The notes: generated by a model not told the origin, from the sequence alone. Positions 47,066 to 56,793 are shown, counted from the stretch's first letter. The stretch: DNA of 64,000 bases from Zobellella endophytica (GCF_003012775.1 NZ_PXYG01000002.1:496001-560000), one strand, 5' to 3'. Translations and numbers: made by a program.

Positions 47066-48562
47066 ATGATTGAATCCAACTTTGCCATCACCGGCACCTT
47101 TATCGTGTACCTCATCGGTATGATGGCCATCGGCTATTACGCCTACAAGCGCACCGCCAACTCGGCCGACTACTTCCTCGGCGGCCGTTCGCTCGGTCCC
47201 TGGCCTTCCGCCATTTCCGCCGGCGCCTCCGACATGAGCGGCTGGCTGCTGCTGGGCCTGCCCGGTTATGCCTATGCCGCCGGTATCGAATCCTTCTGGC
47301 TGGCCGGCGGCCTGCTGCTGGGCACCTGGGCCAACTGGCAGTTCTGCGCCAAGCGGCTGCGCACCTATACCCTGGAAGTGAACAACGCCATCACCATTCC
47401 CGAGTACCTGGCGCGCCGCTTCGAGGACAAGTCCAAGCTGCTACAGACCATCTCGGCCCTGTTCATCCTGCTGTTCTTCCTGTTCTACACCAGCTCCGGC
47501 CTGGTGGCCGGCGGCAAGCTGTTCGAGACCGTGTTCGGCCTGGATTACAGCATTGCCGTGGTCATCGGTACCCTCTGTATCGTGTCCTACACCCTGTTCG
47601 GCGGCTTTCTGGCGGTATCCTGGACCGATCTGGTGCAGGGGCTGCTGATGGCCGCCGCCCTGTTGTTCGTACCCATCGCCACCATGGAAGGCGGCTTCGG
47701 CCAGTTGAATACCGATCTGCATAACCTCAACCCCGAGCTGCTGACCCTGTGGAACGATATCCAGGGCGAGCCGCTGTCCGCCATCGCCATCATCTCGCTG
47801 GCGGCCTGGGGCCTGGGCTACTTCGGCCAGCCCCATATCCTGGCGCGCTTCAATGCCACCCGCAGCAACAGGGACATCACCACCGCCCGCCGCATCGCCG
47901 TGACCTGGAGCTTCCTGTCCATGGCCGGCGCGCTGATGGTCGGTTTGGTCGGCCTGCTGTACGTGCAGAACAACATGGGCGGCGAGCTGGCCGATGCGGA
48001 AACCATCTTCATGGTGCTGGTCAACGCCGTGTTCCACCCGGTGATCGCCGGTATCCTGCTGGCCGCCATACTCGCCGCCATCATGAGTACCGCCGACTCC
48101 CAGTTGCTGGTGTCCTCCTCCGCCCTGGCGGAAGACTTCTACAAGCAGGTATTCAATCCCCAGGCCAGCTCCGAGAGCATCGTCAACGTGGGTCGCTTCG
48201 CGGTGATCGCCCTGTCCATCGTCGCCCTGCTGCTGGCCATGAACCCGGACAGCACCGTGCTGGGCCTGGTGTCCTACGCCTGGGCCGGCTTCGGCGCCGC
48301 CTTCGGCCCCGCCCTGCTGTTCAGCCTGTACTGGCGCGACATGAACCGCAACGGCGCCCTGGCCGGGGTACTGGTGGGCGGCATTACCGTGGTGGTGTGG
48401 AAGCAAATCTCCGGCGGCATCTTCGATATCTACGAAATCGTCCCCGGCTTTATCTTCGCCTCCATTGCCATCGTCGCGGTGAGCAAGCTCACCGGCGGCC
48501 CCGCCGCCTCGGTGACCAAGACCTTCGACAACTACCAGAAGAGCCTCGAGACCCTGGACTAA
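47066..48562 (+). CDS. putP: Sodium/proline symporter PutP
   Basis: 498 residues, the usual length, about 13 helices. Signature sequences: [35 protein letters not shown] near the N-terminus, [11 protein letters not shown], and [28 protein letters not shown] in the sodium-site helix. It imports proline with sodium. GGAGGAACAGGGA precedes the ATG. A rho-independent terminator follows. No putA is in the window. Confidence 0.96.
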   Translation: MIESNFAITGTFIVYLIGMMAIGYYAYKRTANSADYFLGGRSLGPWPSAISAGASDMSGWLLLGLPGYAYAAGIESFWLAGGLLLGTWANWQFCAKRLRTYTLEVNNAITIPEYLARRFEDKSKLLQTISALFILLFFLFYTSSGLVAGGKLFETVFGLDYSIAVVIGTLCIVSYTLFGGFLAVSWTDLVQGLLMAAALLFVPIATMEGGFGQLNTDLHNLNPELLTLWNDIQGEPLSAIAIISLAAWGLGYFGQPHILARFNATRSNRDITTARRIAVTWSFLSMAGALMVGLVGLLYVQNNMGGELADAETIFMVLVNAVFHPVIAGILLAAILAAIMSTADSQLLVSSSALAEDFYKQVFNPQASSESIVNVGRFAVIALSIVALLLAMNPDSTVLGLVSYAWAGFGAAFGPALLFSLYWRDMNRNGALAGVLVGGITVVVWKQISGGIFDIYEIVPGFIFASIAIVAVSKLTGGPAASVTKTFDNYQKSLETLD

Positions 48563-48585
48563 AATACCGGACAGTCATCCCTCCC

Positions 48586-48611
48586 AAGCCCGGCAGCCGC
48601 CGGGCTTTTTT
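48586..48611 (+). terminator. Rho-independent terminator after putP
   Basis: AAGCCCGGC, AGCC, GCCGGGCTT followed by TTTT, 23 bp beyond the putP stop. Confidence 0.9.
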
Positions 48612-48663
48612 GAGCCCATCCGCTAAGCTTGTGGCTATCACCATATCCATCAGGCCCAGCACC

Positions 48664-50133
48664 ATGACCAGCACTCAGCTCCCGCTCGGCGGCACCCGGG
48701 AAGGGCAAGCCATCTCCCTGCACCTCCCCATGGCCAACCGCCATGGACTGATCACCGGCGCCACCGGCACCGGCAAGACGGTGACCCTGCAGACACTGGC
48801 GGAAGGTTTTTCCCGCGCCGGCACCCCGGTGTTCATGGCCGACGTCAAGGGCGACTTGTCCGGTCTGGCCGCGCCCGCCAATCCCGGCGGCAAGATTGCC
48901 GAACGGCTGGCGCAGCTGGGGGGGGCGGACTACCGGCCCCGCCCCTGCCCCACCCTGTTCTGGGATCTGTTCGGCGCGGCCGGCCATCCCCTGCGCGCCA
49001 CCGTCTCGGAGCTGGGGCCGCTGCTGCTGGCCAATATCATGGAGCTCAACGACACCCAGACCGGGGTGCTCTACGGCTGTTTCCGCATCGCCGACGACGA
49101 GGGACTGCTGCTGCTCGACCTCAAGGATCTGCGCGCCCTGCTCGGCTGGGTGGCGGACAACGCCAAGGCCCTAGGCGGGCGCTACGACAACCTGCCCGGC
49201 AACAGCCTGGGCGCCATCCAGCGCCGGCTGCTGGTGCTGGAGCAGGAAGACGCCGAGCACTTCTTCGGCGAGCCTTCGCTGCGGCTGGCCGACCTGATGC
49301 AAAGGGATTTTTCCGGCCAGGGGGTGGTCAGCATCCTCGACGCCACCCGACTGATGCAGAGCCCCCGGCTCTATGCCACCTTCCTGCTCTGGCTGCTCAG
49401 CGAGTTGTTTGAAAACCTGCCGGAAGTCGGCGACCCGGCGCAGCCGGTGCTGGTGTTCTTCTTCGACGAGGCTCATCTGCTGTTCAACTCGGCCCCCAGG
49501 CCGCTGCTGGAAAAAATCGAACAGCTGGTACGGCTGATCCGCTCCAAGGGGGTGGGCGTGTATTTTATCAGCCAGAGTCCGCTCGATATTCCCGACACCG
49601 TGCTGGGCCAGCTCGGCAACCGGGTACAACACGCCCTGCGTGCCTTCACCCCGCGGGATGAAAAGGCGGTAAAGGCCGCGGCCCGTACCTTCAGGGCCAA
49701 CCCGGCCTTCGATACCCAGGCCGCCATCACCACCCTGGGGGTGGGCGAGGCGCTGGTGTCGGTGCTGGATGAAAAAGGCGCGCCCACGGCGGTGGAAATC
49801 ACCCTGATCTGTCCACCGGAGTCGCGTATCGGCCCGCTGAGCACGGCGGAGAGAGCCGCCCGACATGGCGCCTCACCGCTGGCCGGGCGCTACGAACAGG
49901 TGCTGGATCGGGAATCGGCGTTCGAGCTGCTCGCGGCCAGGGTGGCGCAACAGCAGCGGGAACAGAAGGAGCAGGAGCAGCTCCGCGACAAGGCCAAACC
50001 GGCCCCCCGCCGGAGCGGGAACCGGGACAGCATGCTGGAAAGCATCGCCAAGAGCACCCTGCGCAGCCTCGGCAGCCAGCTCGGCCGGCGTATCGCCCGG
50101 GGCTTGCTCGGATCAATGCTGGGCGGACGTTAG
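48664..50133 (+). CDS. YjgR-like HerA/FtsK-type ATPase (DUF853)
   Basis: 489 residues. Walker A GATGTGKT is at residues 32-39; [17 protein letters not shown] sequence ([14 protein letters not shown]) follows; Walker B is [14 protein letters not shown], with [33 protein letters not shown] typical of the family. A coiled, Gln/Glu-rich segment (about 415-440) precedes a basic C-terminus ([19 protein letters not shown]). E. coli YjgR is a related ATPase without a defined role. The 3' end overlaps the converging RDD gene by 4 bp. Confidence 0.88.
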   Translation: MTSTQLPLGGTREGQAISLHLPMANRHGLITGATGTGKTVTLQTLAEGFSRAGTPVFMADVKGDLSGLAAPANPGGKIAERLAQLGGADYRPRPCPTLFWDLFGAAGHPLRATVSELGPLLLANIMELNDTQTGVLYGCFRIADDEGLLLLDLKDLRALLGWVADNAKALGGRYDNLPGNSLGAIQRRLLVLEQEDAEHFFGEPSLRLADLMQRDFSGQGVVSILDATRLMQSPRLYATFLLWLLSELFENLPEVGDPAQPVLVFFFDEAHLLFNSAPRPLLEKIEQLVRLIRSKGVGVYFISQSPLDIPDTVLGQLGNRVQHALRAFTPRDEKAVKAAARTFRANPAFDTQAAITTLGVGEALVSVLDEKGAPTAVEITLICPPESRIGPLSTAERAARHGASPLAGRYEQVLDRESAFELLAARVAQQQREQKEQEQLRDKAKPAPRRSGNRDSMLESIAKSTLRSLGSQLGRRIARGLLGSMLGGR

Positions 50134-50579
50134 CGAGAGCGGATCACCTGGGTGCCGGCGATAACATCATGCAGCCCCTGCTTCTTGCGGGTAAAGGCGA
50201 TCATCACGAACCCCAGCATCAGCAGCAGGGCGGACAGCAAGGAGGCGAAATAGCGCACCGAGGCGCGGATAAAGGACAGCCGCCGGCCCTGGGCATCAAT
50301 CACCTTCATGCCGAGCAGTTTCTTGCCGATGGTCGCCTGCCAGGGCGAGGATTGCAGCAGGGCGAAATACAGCCACCACAACACCAGTCCGTACCAGGAT
50401 TCGGCCTGCTGATAGGTCTGGGCATCGGGCTCGGCCAGGGTGGGATCCACCCCCAGCAGCCAGGACAGCAGCAGCGCCATGGGAACCGTCATCAGCAGCA
50501 CATCGATCAGATAGGCGAACAGGCGGCGCCAGAAACCGCCATACCTGGCCTTATTCAGTGAAAATATCGATCGATTCAT
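50130..50579 (-). CDS. RDD-family membrane protein
   Basis: 149 residues, three to four hydrophobic segments. The defining Arg and Asp residues are in [19 protein letters not shown], and [19 protein letters not shown] follows as usual. Some RDD proteins are linked to ion exchange; this one has no assigned role. Its end overlaps the YjgR-like gene. Confidence 0.88.
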   Translation of the reverse strand: MNRSIFSLNKARYGGFWRRLFAYLIDVLLMTVPMALLLSWLLGVDPTLAEPDAQTYQQAESWYGLVLWWLYFALLQSSPWQATIGKKLLGMKVIDAQGRRLSFIRASVRYFASLLSALLLMLGFVMIAFTRKKQGLHDVIAGTQVIRSR

Positions 50580-50734
50580 GCTTTAAATCCCCGCGAATGG
50601 ACAGGCCTTGCGCCCGGGTGAACATCAGCCGTCCATGGTAGCAGACGGATGCACCAAAAGTAGTCGCTGGGACGGCATTTGCCAGAATGAGGAACAAACC
50701 TATAGAGAAATTCGAAGCGTTGTCAGCCGTCTGA

Positions 50735-50752
50735 ACGGCCCTGCCGGGCCGT
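50735..50752 (-). terminator. Hairpin after the bacterioferritin genes
   Basis: ACGGCCC, TGCC, GGGCCGT: a 7-bp stem 18 bp past the stop of the second bacterioferritin gene. No U tract is evident on the minus strand. The remaining sequence up to the RDD gene (50580-50770) shows no gene. Confidence 0.45.
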
Positions 50753-50770
50753 GGAGCATGGCGGGCCGGA

Positions 50771-51241
50771 TCAGCCCATCTGGGATTGCAGGTAGTTTTG
50801 CAGGCCAATCCTGTCGATCAGCCCCAGCTGCTGCTCCAGCCAGTGGGTGTGGTCGTGCTCGGTGTCTTCCAGCAGCTGCAGCAGCATGTCGCGGCTCTGG
50901 TAGTCCCGCTCCTGCTCGCACAGGGCCATGATCTTGCGCAGATCCTCGATCACCTTGTATTCCAGGTCCAGATCACTCTGGAGCATGGCGGGCACGTCCT
51001 TGCCGATATTGAGCGGCACCCGGGTCACCATGTCGGGGGTGCCCTCCAGGAACAGGATGCGCTCGATCAGCTTGGCGGCATGGCCCTTCTCGTCCTCGAA
51101 TTCGTGGTCGATGCGCTCGAACAGCTTCTTCAGGCCCCAGTCGTCGTACATGCGGGAGTGGATAAAATACTGATCCATGGCGCTCAGCTCGCCGGCCAGC
51201 AGCTCGTTCAGCGCCGCGATAATCTTTGGATTGCCTTTCAT
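50771..51241 (-). CDS. Bacterioferritin subunit with ferroxidase site, lacking the heme Met
   Basis: 156 residues, four-helix ferritin fold. Ferroxidase ligands equivalent to Glu18, Glu51, His54, Glu94 and the Glu-x-x-His pair (Glu128/His131 here, shifted by one residue) are present, plus Tyr25. The heme-binding Met52 of E. coli Bfr is Lys52 ([12 protein letters not shown]). It should therefore oxidise iron but not bind heme at subunit interfaces. It lies 12 bp after the gene for a subunit with the opposite pattern, suggesting a mixed 24-mer as in Neisseria and some pseudomonads. Confidence 0.92.
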   Translation of the reverse strand: MKGNPKIIAALNELLAGELSAMDQYFIHSRMYDDWGLKKLFERIDHEFEDEKGHAAKLIERILFLEGTPDMVTRVPLNIGKDVPAMLQSDLDLEYKVIEDLRKIMALCEQERDYQSRDMLLQLLEDTEHDHTHWLEQQLGLIDRIGLQNYLQSQMG

Positions 51242-51253
51242 CTGGAGGTCCCC

Positions 51254-51718
51254 TTACATTTGCGACTGTTGGTAGTTTTCGATGCCAACCTTGGCGATAA
51301 GGCCGAGCTGGGTATCGATCCAGTCCAGGTGCCCTTCCTCGTATTCCTCGATCTCGGTGAGCAGTTCCCGGGACACATAGTCCTGCACCGACTCGCAATA
51401 GGCGATGGCTTCCTTCACCACCACCAGTTGTTCCTCGACCTGCTGCAGATCGCAGCGCAGCATCTCTTCGGTGCTCTCGCCGATATACAGGCGGTTGAGG
51501 TGCTGCAGATTGGGCAGCCCCTCCAGGAACAGGATACGCTCGATAAGCTTGTCGGCCTGCTTCATGTCCTTGATGGATTTCTTGTACTCGTGCTCGTCCA
51601 GCTCGTGCAGGCCCCAGTTCTTGAACATGCGGGCGTGCAGGAAATACTGGTTGATGGAGGTGAGTTCGATGCTCAGTACCTGGTTCAGGTACTCGATGAC
51701 TTTTTTATCGCCTTTCAT
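51254..51718 (-). CDS. Bacterioferritin subunit with heme Met, ferroxidase site degenerate
   Basis: 154 residues. Met52 is present ([20 protein letters not shown]), so the subunit should bind interfacial heme. Several ferroxidase ligands are altered: Glu51 to Asp, His54 to Gln and Glu94 to Val, while Glu18, Glu127 and His130 remain. ATG 51718 follows GGAGAAGG; the upstream frame to 51748 is not needed. It is the first gene of the pair. Heme in such subunits helps electron transfer for iron release. Confidence 0.92.
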   Translation of the reverse strand: MKGDKKVIEYLNQVLSIELTSINQYFLHARMFKNWGLHELDEHEYKKSIKDMKQADKLIERILFLEGLPNLQHLNRLYIGESTEEMLRCDLQQVEEQLVVVKEAIAYCESVQDYVSRELLTEIEEYEEGHLDWIDTQLGLIAKVGIENYQQSQM

Positions 51719-51859
51719 AAACCTTCTCCCCGTGGATTCCGTTGGCAATGATAGACGTGCCCGCTCCCCTTTTCAAATTTAAATTCAAGCTAAGTTACTG
51801 ATTTATCTTGAATAACGTAGTGGTAATAAGAACGTGTGTTATTTTTAACGCGGTTCATC

Positions 51860-51879
51860 CGGCGCCATTCCAGGCGCCG
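51860..51879 (-). terminator. Hairpin after the HxpB-like gene
   Basis: CGGCGCC, ATTCCA, GGCGCCG: 7-bp stem about 40 bp beyond the stop on the minus strand. The sequence between it and the bacterioferritin gene (51719-51859) is AT-rich and probably contains the bfr promoter. Confidence 0.45.
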
Positions 51880-51918
51880 AAACGGCCGAGGGCAAAGCCC
51901 GGCCGCCCCGGCTATCCC

Positions 51919-52581
51919 TCACAGCCCCAGCAGGCGGCGCAGCTGGGGGCAGTCGAAGTCGGCCAGGGAGGGTAGCCGGAAATCGGCGATGCCGAAGCGC
52001 TGATCCCGGTACAGGGCCGGCTCGGGCACGCACAGCGCCGTCATCTGGGCGGCCTTGGCGGCGATGACGCCATTGACCGAATCCTCGATGGCCAGGCAGT
52101 GCTGGGGCAACACGCCCAGGGCGGCGGCGGCTTCCAGGTAGACCTGGGGATGGGGCTTGCCGAGCGGCAGGTGTTCGGCGGACACCCGCACCTGGAAGTG
52201 GTCGGCCAGCCCGAAGCGCTCGAGCACGGCGTCGATCAGCCGCAGCGGCGAGGAAGAAGCCAGCCCGACCTTGAGCGGGGAGCGAGCCAGCCAACCCAGG
52301 GTGTCGCGCACCCCGGCCATGGGGTCGTCCAGTTGCCGCACTTGGGCTATCACCTGCCCGATCATCGCCTCGGTCAGGGCATCGGCACAGGCCGGATCCA
52401 GCCCCTTGGTGCGCACCCAGCGCTGGCTTATCTCGTCGATGCGCAGGCCCACGGTCTGGGCGCCGTCCTCCTCGGTGACGGTAAAGCCGAAACGGGCCCC
52501 CGCCTCCTTCTTGGCCTGCAGCCACAGGGGCTCGGAGTCGACGATGACCCCGTCCATATCGAAAATAACCGCTTCAATCAT
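51919..52581 (-). CDS. hxpB: HAD-family sugar phosphatase (HxpB/YniC-like)
   Basis: 220 residues. The HAD nucleophile Asp8 and acid Asp10 are in AVIFDMDGVIVDSEPLW; LASSSPLRLIDAVL, the Lys in LPLGKPHPQVYLEAAAALGV and the acidic AIEDSVNGVIAAKAA complete the motifs. E. coli HxpB (YniC) dephosphorylates hexitol and 2-deoxyglucose phosphates. Beta-phosphoglucomutase has a similar sequence but the SEPLW and context favour the phosphatase. It lies 21 bp after a LacI-type regulator gene. Confidence 0.85.
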   Translation of the reverse strand: MIEAVIFDMDGVIVDSEPLWLQAKKEAGARFGFTVTEEDGAQTVGLRIDEISQRWVRTKGLDPACADALTEAMIGQVIAQVRQLDDPMAGVRDTLGWLARSPLKVGLASSSPLRLIDAVLERFGLADHFQVRVSAEHLPLGKPHPQVYLEAAAALGVLPQHCLAIEDSVNGVIAAKAAQMTALCVPEPALYRDQRFGIADFRLPSLADFDCPQLRRLLGL

Positions 52582-52602
52582 GCTGTGCTCCTCGTTGCTG
52601 GT

Positions 52603-53613
52603 TTAATCGCTGGTGTTCGGCGCCGCCACCGATTCCCGCGGGACCAGCCGTCCCCGGAAGCGCGCCGGGACCGGGGCCGGGCGGCCTTCGGCCAGCTCCA
52701 ACGCCAATTGCATGGCGTGCCGGGTCATGGCTTGGATCGGCAGCTCCACCGTGGTGAGCGGCGGCAGGCTGAAGGCCGACATCGGCTCGTTGTCGAAGCC
52801 GGCCACCGACAACTGCTGCGGCACCCGGATGCCGGCCTCATGCAGCGCCCGCAGCGCGCCCACCGCCATGTCGTCGTTGAAAGCGAATAGGGCGCTGAAC
52901 CCGGTCCCCCGCTCGAGCAGGCGCCGGCAGGCCAGGTAGCCCCCTTCGAGATGGCTGTCGCCGTGCTCGATCAGTTGCGGCTCGACGGCGATGCCGTGTG
53001 CCCCGAGCGCGGCCCGGTAGCCCTCGAGCCGGGCCTGGCCGGTGGGGGCCTGGATAGGGGTGGTGATGCAGGCGATGCGTCGGTGGCCCAGGCCGATCAG
53101 GTGCTCCACCATCAACCGGGCGGCGCCGGCCTGCTCGAAGCAGACGCTCGGCCCCAGCGCCGGCGGCAGTTCCCGGTTGATCACCACCAGCGGGACAGCG
53201 AGCCCGGCCTTCAGTTCGGCGAGCTGCGATTCGCTCATAAAACGGCTGTACAGCACGATGGCGTCGCAACGCCGGTCGGCCAGCAGGTGCACCGCGTCCC
53301 GCTCACGCTCCGGATCGTCGTGGCCGTCGGTCACGATCAGCTGCTTGCCGTGCTGTTCGGCGCTCTGCGCCGCCTGCTTGAGCAGGGTGCCGAAGTAGGC
53401 GCCTTCGAACTCGGACACCACCAGCCCCAGGCTGTTGGCGCTGTTGTTGGCCAGGGCCCGGGCCAGGCTGTTGGGCCGGTAGCCGAGCTGGTCGATGGCG
53501 TCGAACACCGCGCGGCGGGTGGACTCCTTCACCTGGGCGGTGCCGTTCAGCACCCTTGAGACCGTGGCCTTGGAAACCCCGGCCAGTTTGCATACATCGG
53601 TTATGGTGGCCAT
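52603..53613 (-). CDS. LacI-family transcriptional regulator
   Basis: 336 residues. The N-terminal helix-turn-helix is ATITDVCKLAGVSKATVSRVLNG; the periplasmic-binding-protein-like domain follows (NSANSLGLVVSEFEGAYFGTLL; FAFNDDMAVGALRALHEAGIRVP). It lies 44 bp after the GH1 beta-glucosidase gene on the same strand, and two adjacent palindromes with LacI-type CCGG centres sit upstream of that gene. It is likely a repressor relieved by a beta-glucoside or its product. Confidence 0.92.
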   Translation of the reverse strand: MATITDVCKLAGVSKATVSRVLNGTAQVKESTRRAVFDAIDQLGYRPNSLARALANNSANSLGLVVSEFEGAYFGTLLKQAAQSAEQHGKQLIVTDGHDDPERERDAVHLLADRRCDAIVLYSRFMSESQLAELKAGLAVPLVVINRELPPALGPSVCFEQAGAARLMVEHLIGLGHRRIACITTPIQAPTGQARLEGYRAALGAHGIAVEPQLIEHGDSHLEGGYLACRRLLERGTGFSALFAFNDDMAVGALRALHEAGIRVPQQLSVAGFDNEPMSAFSLPPLTTVELPIQAMTRHAMQLALELAEGRPAPVPARFRGRLVPRESVAAPNTSD

Positions 53614-53657
53614 TGCTGTTATCGGAAAAGTGTAAGGGAAAACGACGCCTGGGCGGC

Positions 53658-55085
53658 TCAGCCCCATTGCAGGCTGGCGCCGTGGGATCTTATCACCTCC
53701 TGGTACCAGAAGAAGCTCTTCTTGCGCTGCCGGGCCAGGTGGTTGCCCCGGTCGATGTAGACGAAACCGTACTGCTTCTGGTAGCCATTGAGCCAGCTCA
53801 GCAGATCGGTGAAGGACCAGGGATAGTAGCCGCGCACGTCGGCGCCGGCGGCGATGGCGTCCGCCGCCGCCTCCAGGTGGCGGGCCAGGTAGTCGATGCG
53901 GGCGTCGTCCACCACTTCGCCGTCAATGATGGGATCCTTGGCGCCCAAGCCGTTCTCGGTGATGTACACCGGCACGTTGCCGTAGCGTTCTTTCAGTTGC
54001 AGTATGCCCTCGGTCAGGCCTCGGGGATAGATTTCCCAGTCCCAGTCGGTGTATTCGCCATCGGGGTTGCGCACGAACTTGAACAGCCCCCGGAAACCGA
54101 ACTCCTGGCCCGAGCCCTTCTCGCCGCTGGTGTTGATGCGGGTGTTGTCCACGTCCGGGTTGGCGGCCACCAGCTCTCGCTTGTAGTAGTTGACCCCGAT
54201 AAAGTCGCAGATATTGGCCTTGAGCAGTTCGGCGTCGCCCGGGGCGAACACCGGCGCGCCGAGCGCCTCCCGGGCCCATTGCAGCAGCGTGGCGGGATAC
54301 TCGCCCCTGAGCACGGGATCGTAGAACCAATGGGTGAAGCAGCCGTCGGCCAGCTCCCGGGCGGCGATGTCTTCGGGCTTGTCGCTGGCCGGGGCGTGGG
54401 GCTGCAGCACGTTGACGAAGCCGATCACCGCGTCGGCGCGTACCCGTCCTTGGCGCTTGAGTTCGCGGAAGCACTGTACCGCCCGGGCGTGGGCCACGAA
54501 CACATGGTGGCAGGCCTGCAGGGCCCGGGCCGGGGAGCACACCCCGGGCGGGTGGGCACCGGTAATGTAGCCCATGCCGGTGAAGACGACGGTCTCGTTG
54601 AAGGTGGCCCACAGCTCGGTCTTGGCACCGAATTCCCGGTAGCACAGTTCGGCGTAGTCGGCGAAGGCGTCCACCGTCTCGCGGGATTCCCAGCCGCCAA
54701 TGTCCTGCAGCGCCTGGGGCAGATCCCAGTGGTAGAGGGTGATCATCGGCTTGATATTGTACCTGAGCAGCTCGTCGATCAAGGCATGGTAGAAGGCGAC
54801 ACCTGCCGGGTTGATGGCGCCGCGCCCGGCGGGAAACAGCCGGGTCCAGGCGATGGAAAAGCGGTAGCTGGTGAGTCCCTGCTCCGCCATCAGCGCCACG
54901 TCTTCCTTGAAGCGGTGATAGTGATCCGCCGCCAGATCGCCGTTGGTGCCTTCATGGGTGGTGCCGGGCAGGTGGGCGTAGACATCCCAGATGGATGGCC
55001 CTTTGCCGTCGGCGTCGTGGCCGCCCTCCACCTGGTAGGCGGCGCTGGCCGCGCCCCACAGAAAATGCGCCGGAAATGCTGTCAT
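53658..55085 (-). CDS. GH1 family beta-glucosidase
   Basis: 475 residues, one GH1 barrel. The acid/base Glu164 is in WATFNETVVF and the nucleophile Glu377 in VYITENGLG. DFLWGAASAAYQVEGG-type N-terminus (HFLWGAASAAYQVEGGHD) and YRFSIAWTRLFP are conserved. No signal peptide, so it acts on imported beta-glucosides. No PTS genes are nearby, which favours beta-glucosidase over 6-phospho-beta-glucosidase. GAGGAG precedes the ATG. It is first in a likely operon with the LacI-type regulator and HxpB-like phosphatase. Confidence 0.92.
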   Translation of the reverse strand: MTAFPAHFLWGAASAAYQVEGGHDADGKGPSIWDVYAHLPGTTHEGTNGDLAADHYHRFKEDVALMAEQGLTSYRFSIAWTRLFPAGRGAINPAGVAFYHALIDELLRYNIKPMITLYHWDLPQALQDIGGWESRETVDAFADYAELCYREFGAKTELWATFNETVVFTGMGYITGAHPPGVCSPARALQACHHVFVAHARAVQCFRELKRQGRVRADAVIGFVNVLQPHAPASDKPEDIAARELADGCFTHWFYDPVLRGEYPATLLQWAREALGAPVFAPGDAELLKANICDFIGVNYYKRELVAANPDVDNTRINTSGEKGSGQEFGFRGLFKFVRNPDGEYTDWDWEIYPRGLTEGILQLKERYGNVPVYITENGLGAKDPIIDGEVVDDARIDYLARHLEAAADAIAAGADVRGYYPWSFTDLLSWLNGYQKQYGFVYIDRGNHLARQRKKSFFWYQEVIRSHGASLQWG

Positions 55086-55200
55086 GCTGGGCTCCTCGGT
55101 TCGGTGCTGGACGAGACGGCAACCGTGCCTCCAGTCCCACCTCTTTGACGGGCAGGATGAAGCGCAGGATTGCCTGAAGTGAGCATATCCTAACAGCAAA

Positions 55201-55229
55201 ATGAAACCGGTTACAGAAACCGGTTTCAT
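55201..55229. promoter_or_regulatory. Double LacI-type operator upstream of the beta-glucosidase gene
   Basis: ATGAAACCGGTT, ACAGA, AACCGGTTTCAT: a perfect 12-bp inverted repeat with 5-bp spacer. Each arm contains its own AAACCGGTT palindrome with a central CCGG, 13 bp apart centre to centre, as in LacI/GalR-family operators. It lies 116 bp before the gene start. Confidence 0.7.
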
Positions 55230-55310
55230 TTATCCGTAAATTTGTGAGCGGCATAAAAACCCGGGCGCCAGGAAGCATAGTGCCGATGCATTTTAAGTTG
55301 CTCGGTGTGC

Positions 55311-55536
55311 TAGAGCACCGATCAGTTTAAAAGTTGACCGGCATGAAGCTTCTTGGGGCGCGGGCGGCCCGCCTGCCTTCCCGCGCAGCGGGAACCGCGG
55401 GCCTTGCAAAGGCCTCCTCGGTTTGGGTCGGGTGCACCCCCCATGCGGGCGGGCCGCCCGCGCCCCAATACCCAGTGCCATAGCCGGATCCTGAGGACAG
55501 GTGCCAAACCTGATTTTTAAACTATATGACGCTCTA
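55311..55536. repeat. MITE-like inverted-repeat element, copy C
   Basis: 226 bp with TA at both ends. Left arm TAGAGCACCGATCAGTTTAA, right arm (other strand) TAGAGCGTCATATAGTTTAA. The interior has GC-rich palindromes (GGCGGCCCGCC twice, in inverted relation around 55366 and 55453). Its left 50 bp are nearly identical to the inverted right 50 bp of copy A at 2944. The right-end TA lies in the stop codon of the Vgb-like gene. This is the best-preserved copy. Confidence 0.75.
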
Positions 55537-56526
55537 AGGCGCCAACCGGATCTGGCCCAGGGTGTTGGCATCGGTGGCGAACCAGAGGCTGTTGCTGGGC
55601 GCGTGGTAATGCAGGTGGCGCACCGTACCACTGGGGCTGGGCAGCGCCAGATCATGCAGGAAACGCTCGCCTTGGGTATCGAAGCTCAGCAAGCGCATGG
55701 TCCTGCCGCCCTGATCCGCCAGCCACAGTCTGCCCTCGCCATCCAGAGCCGCTCCGTAGGGGCGGGCCCGTCTTTCGCCGGGGATCGGCCACTCATCGAA
55801 GCTCTCCGACGATGGCCGATAGCGGCCGACGATACCACCGGAGAAATCCAGGTACCAGACGTCGCCGTTATCGGCTACCTCCAGGCGCCGCGCCCGAGCC
55901 CTGGGCCGAGGCAGGGTGACTTCCGCCAGATCCAGGGTGACGGGATCTACCCGGGCCAGTTTGTTGGTGCCGAACAGGGTCACCCAGGGCTGGCCCCGGC
56001 CGTCCAGCTTGATATCGTAGGGCCGGGCGTTGGAGGTGGGTACCCATATCAGCTCCAGCTCTCCGTTGCTCATATCCAGCCGCCCTATCCGGTTGCTTTC
56101 CGGCACGGTAAACCAGAGTTGTCCCCGGCCATCCAGCGCCAGGGTGTGGGGGTCGCGCACGGCGGGGTTGCGGATGGGAAAGGTGGTGATCTCCCCGCTT
56201 TGCGGATCCAGCCGGCCGAGTCGGGCATTGCGGTTCCCCGCGTACCAGACCATGCCGGCGTCATCCACCGCCACGCCATTGGGGTAGGTACCCGACTCCA
56301 GATCGACCCGCTCGAAGGCCTCGCTGGCGGGATCGAAGACCGCCAGGTAGTTGCCGAGCTGTCCGCTGAACCAGACCCGCCCATCCGGCGCCACGAAAGG
56401 ATCCCTGGGACGGGTCCTGGCCCAGGGTACCTGCCATTCCTGGATAAGGGGTGGTGATGCGGGGACCTGTTGCGCCTCGACGACCAGCACCAGCCACAAC
56501 CCCAGCAATGGATACAGGATTTTCAT
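55534..56526 (-). CDS. Secreted Vgb-like beta-propeller protein, copy 1
   Basis: 330 residues with a signal peptide (MKILYPLLGLWLVLVVEA). Repeated blades of the type DPFVAPDGRVWFSGQLGN, VAVDDAGMVWYAGNRNARLGRLDP and LALDGRGQLWFTVPESNRIGRLDM match the virginiamycin-B-lyase-like propeller family. True Vgb is cytoplasmic and cleaves streptogramins; the export signal here suggests another role, perhaps binding or hydrolysing a lactone or sugar derivative in the periplasm. A paralogue of equal length lies just upstream. The stop codon coincides with the end of repeat copy C. Confidence 0.8.
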   Translation of the reverse strand: MKILYPLLGLWLVLVVEAQQVPASPPLIQEWQVPWARTRPRDPFVAPDGRVWFSGQLGNYLAVFDPASEAFERVDLESGTYPNGVAVDDAGMVWYAGNRNARLGRLDPQSGEITTFPIRNPAVRDPHTLALDGRGQLWFTVPESNRIGRLDMSNGELELIWVPTSNARPYDIKLDGRGQPWVTLFGTNKLARVDPVTLDLAEVTLPRPRARARRLEVADNGDVWYLDFSGGIVGRYRPSSESFDEWPIPGERRARPYGAALDGEGRLWLADQGGRTMRLLSFDTQGERFLHDLALPSPSGTVRHLHYHAPSNSLWFATDANTLGQIRLAP

Positions 56527-56671
56527 CTTTACCTCTCTGCCACCGGAAAATGCCCCCTTATGTGTAGCTGCGTCGTAAGTAGCTCCATTAGGATCCTCTC
56601 TCTGGCGGTAGGCATGCAGGCCGGGGTAACGAGGCTGATTCAGGCCGTCGGCTTCACCGGGCAGACAAAAA

Positions 56672-56694
56672 ACCGGGCCTGAAGCAGGCCCGGT
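56672..56694 (-). terminator. Rho-independent terminator after Vgb-like copy 2
   Basis: ACCGGGCCTG, AAG, CAGGCCCGGT: a 10-bp stem followed on the minus strand by TTTTTT. It stops transcription from the paralogue before copy 1, so the two genes are probably separate units. The rest of the gap (56527-56671) shows no gene. Confidence 0.85.
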
Positions 56695-56698
56695 ATTG

Positions 56699-56793
56699 CC
56701 GTTGGCGGATGGGTACCTTGCTGGTGGAGCGCAGGTGGCTCGCGCGCTCCAAAAACATTGTACTGGTCACGTTTTAAACTCAGCGGTGCGCTA
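56699..56793. repeat. MITE-like element, right half only (copy D)
   Basis: GGTACCTTGCTGGTGGAGCG and the end CACGTTTTAAACTCAGCGGT match the interior and right end of copy A. The terminal TA is in the TAG stop of Vgb-like copy 2. No left arm is visible; the terminator hairpin at 56672 marks the break. Confidence 0.55.

Noticed and set aside
47749-48663. Upstream extension of the YjgR-like ORF
   Set aside because: It overlaps putP in another frame and crosses the putP terminator; the ATG at 48664 begins the conserved protein.
53658-55085. 6-phospho-beta-glucosidase of a PTS operon
   Set aside because: No PTS permease or antiterminator genes nearby; the regulator is LacI type. Specificity still needs testing, but the simpler call is beta-glucosidase.
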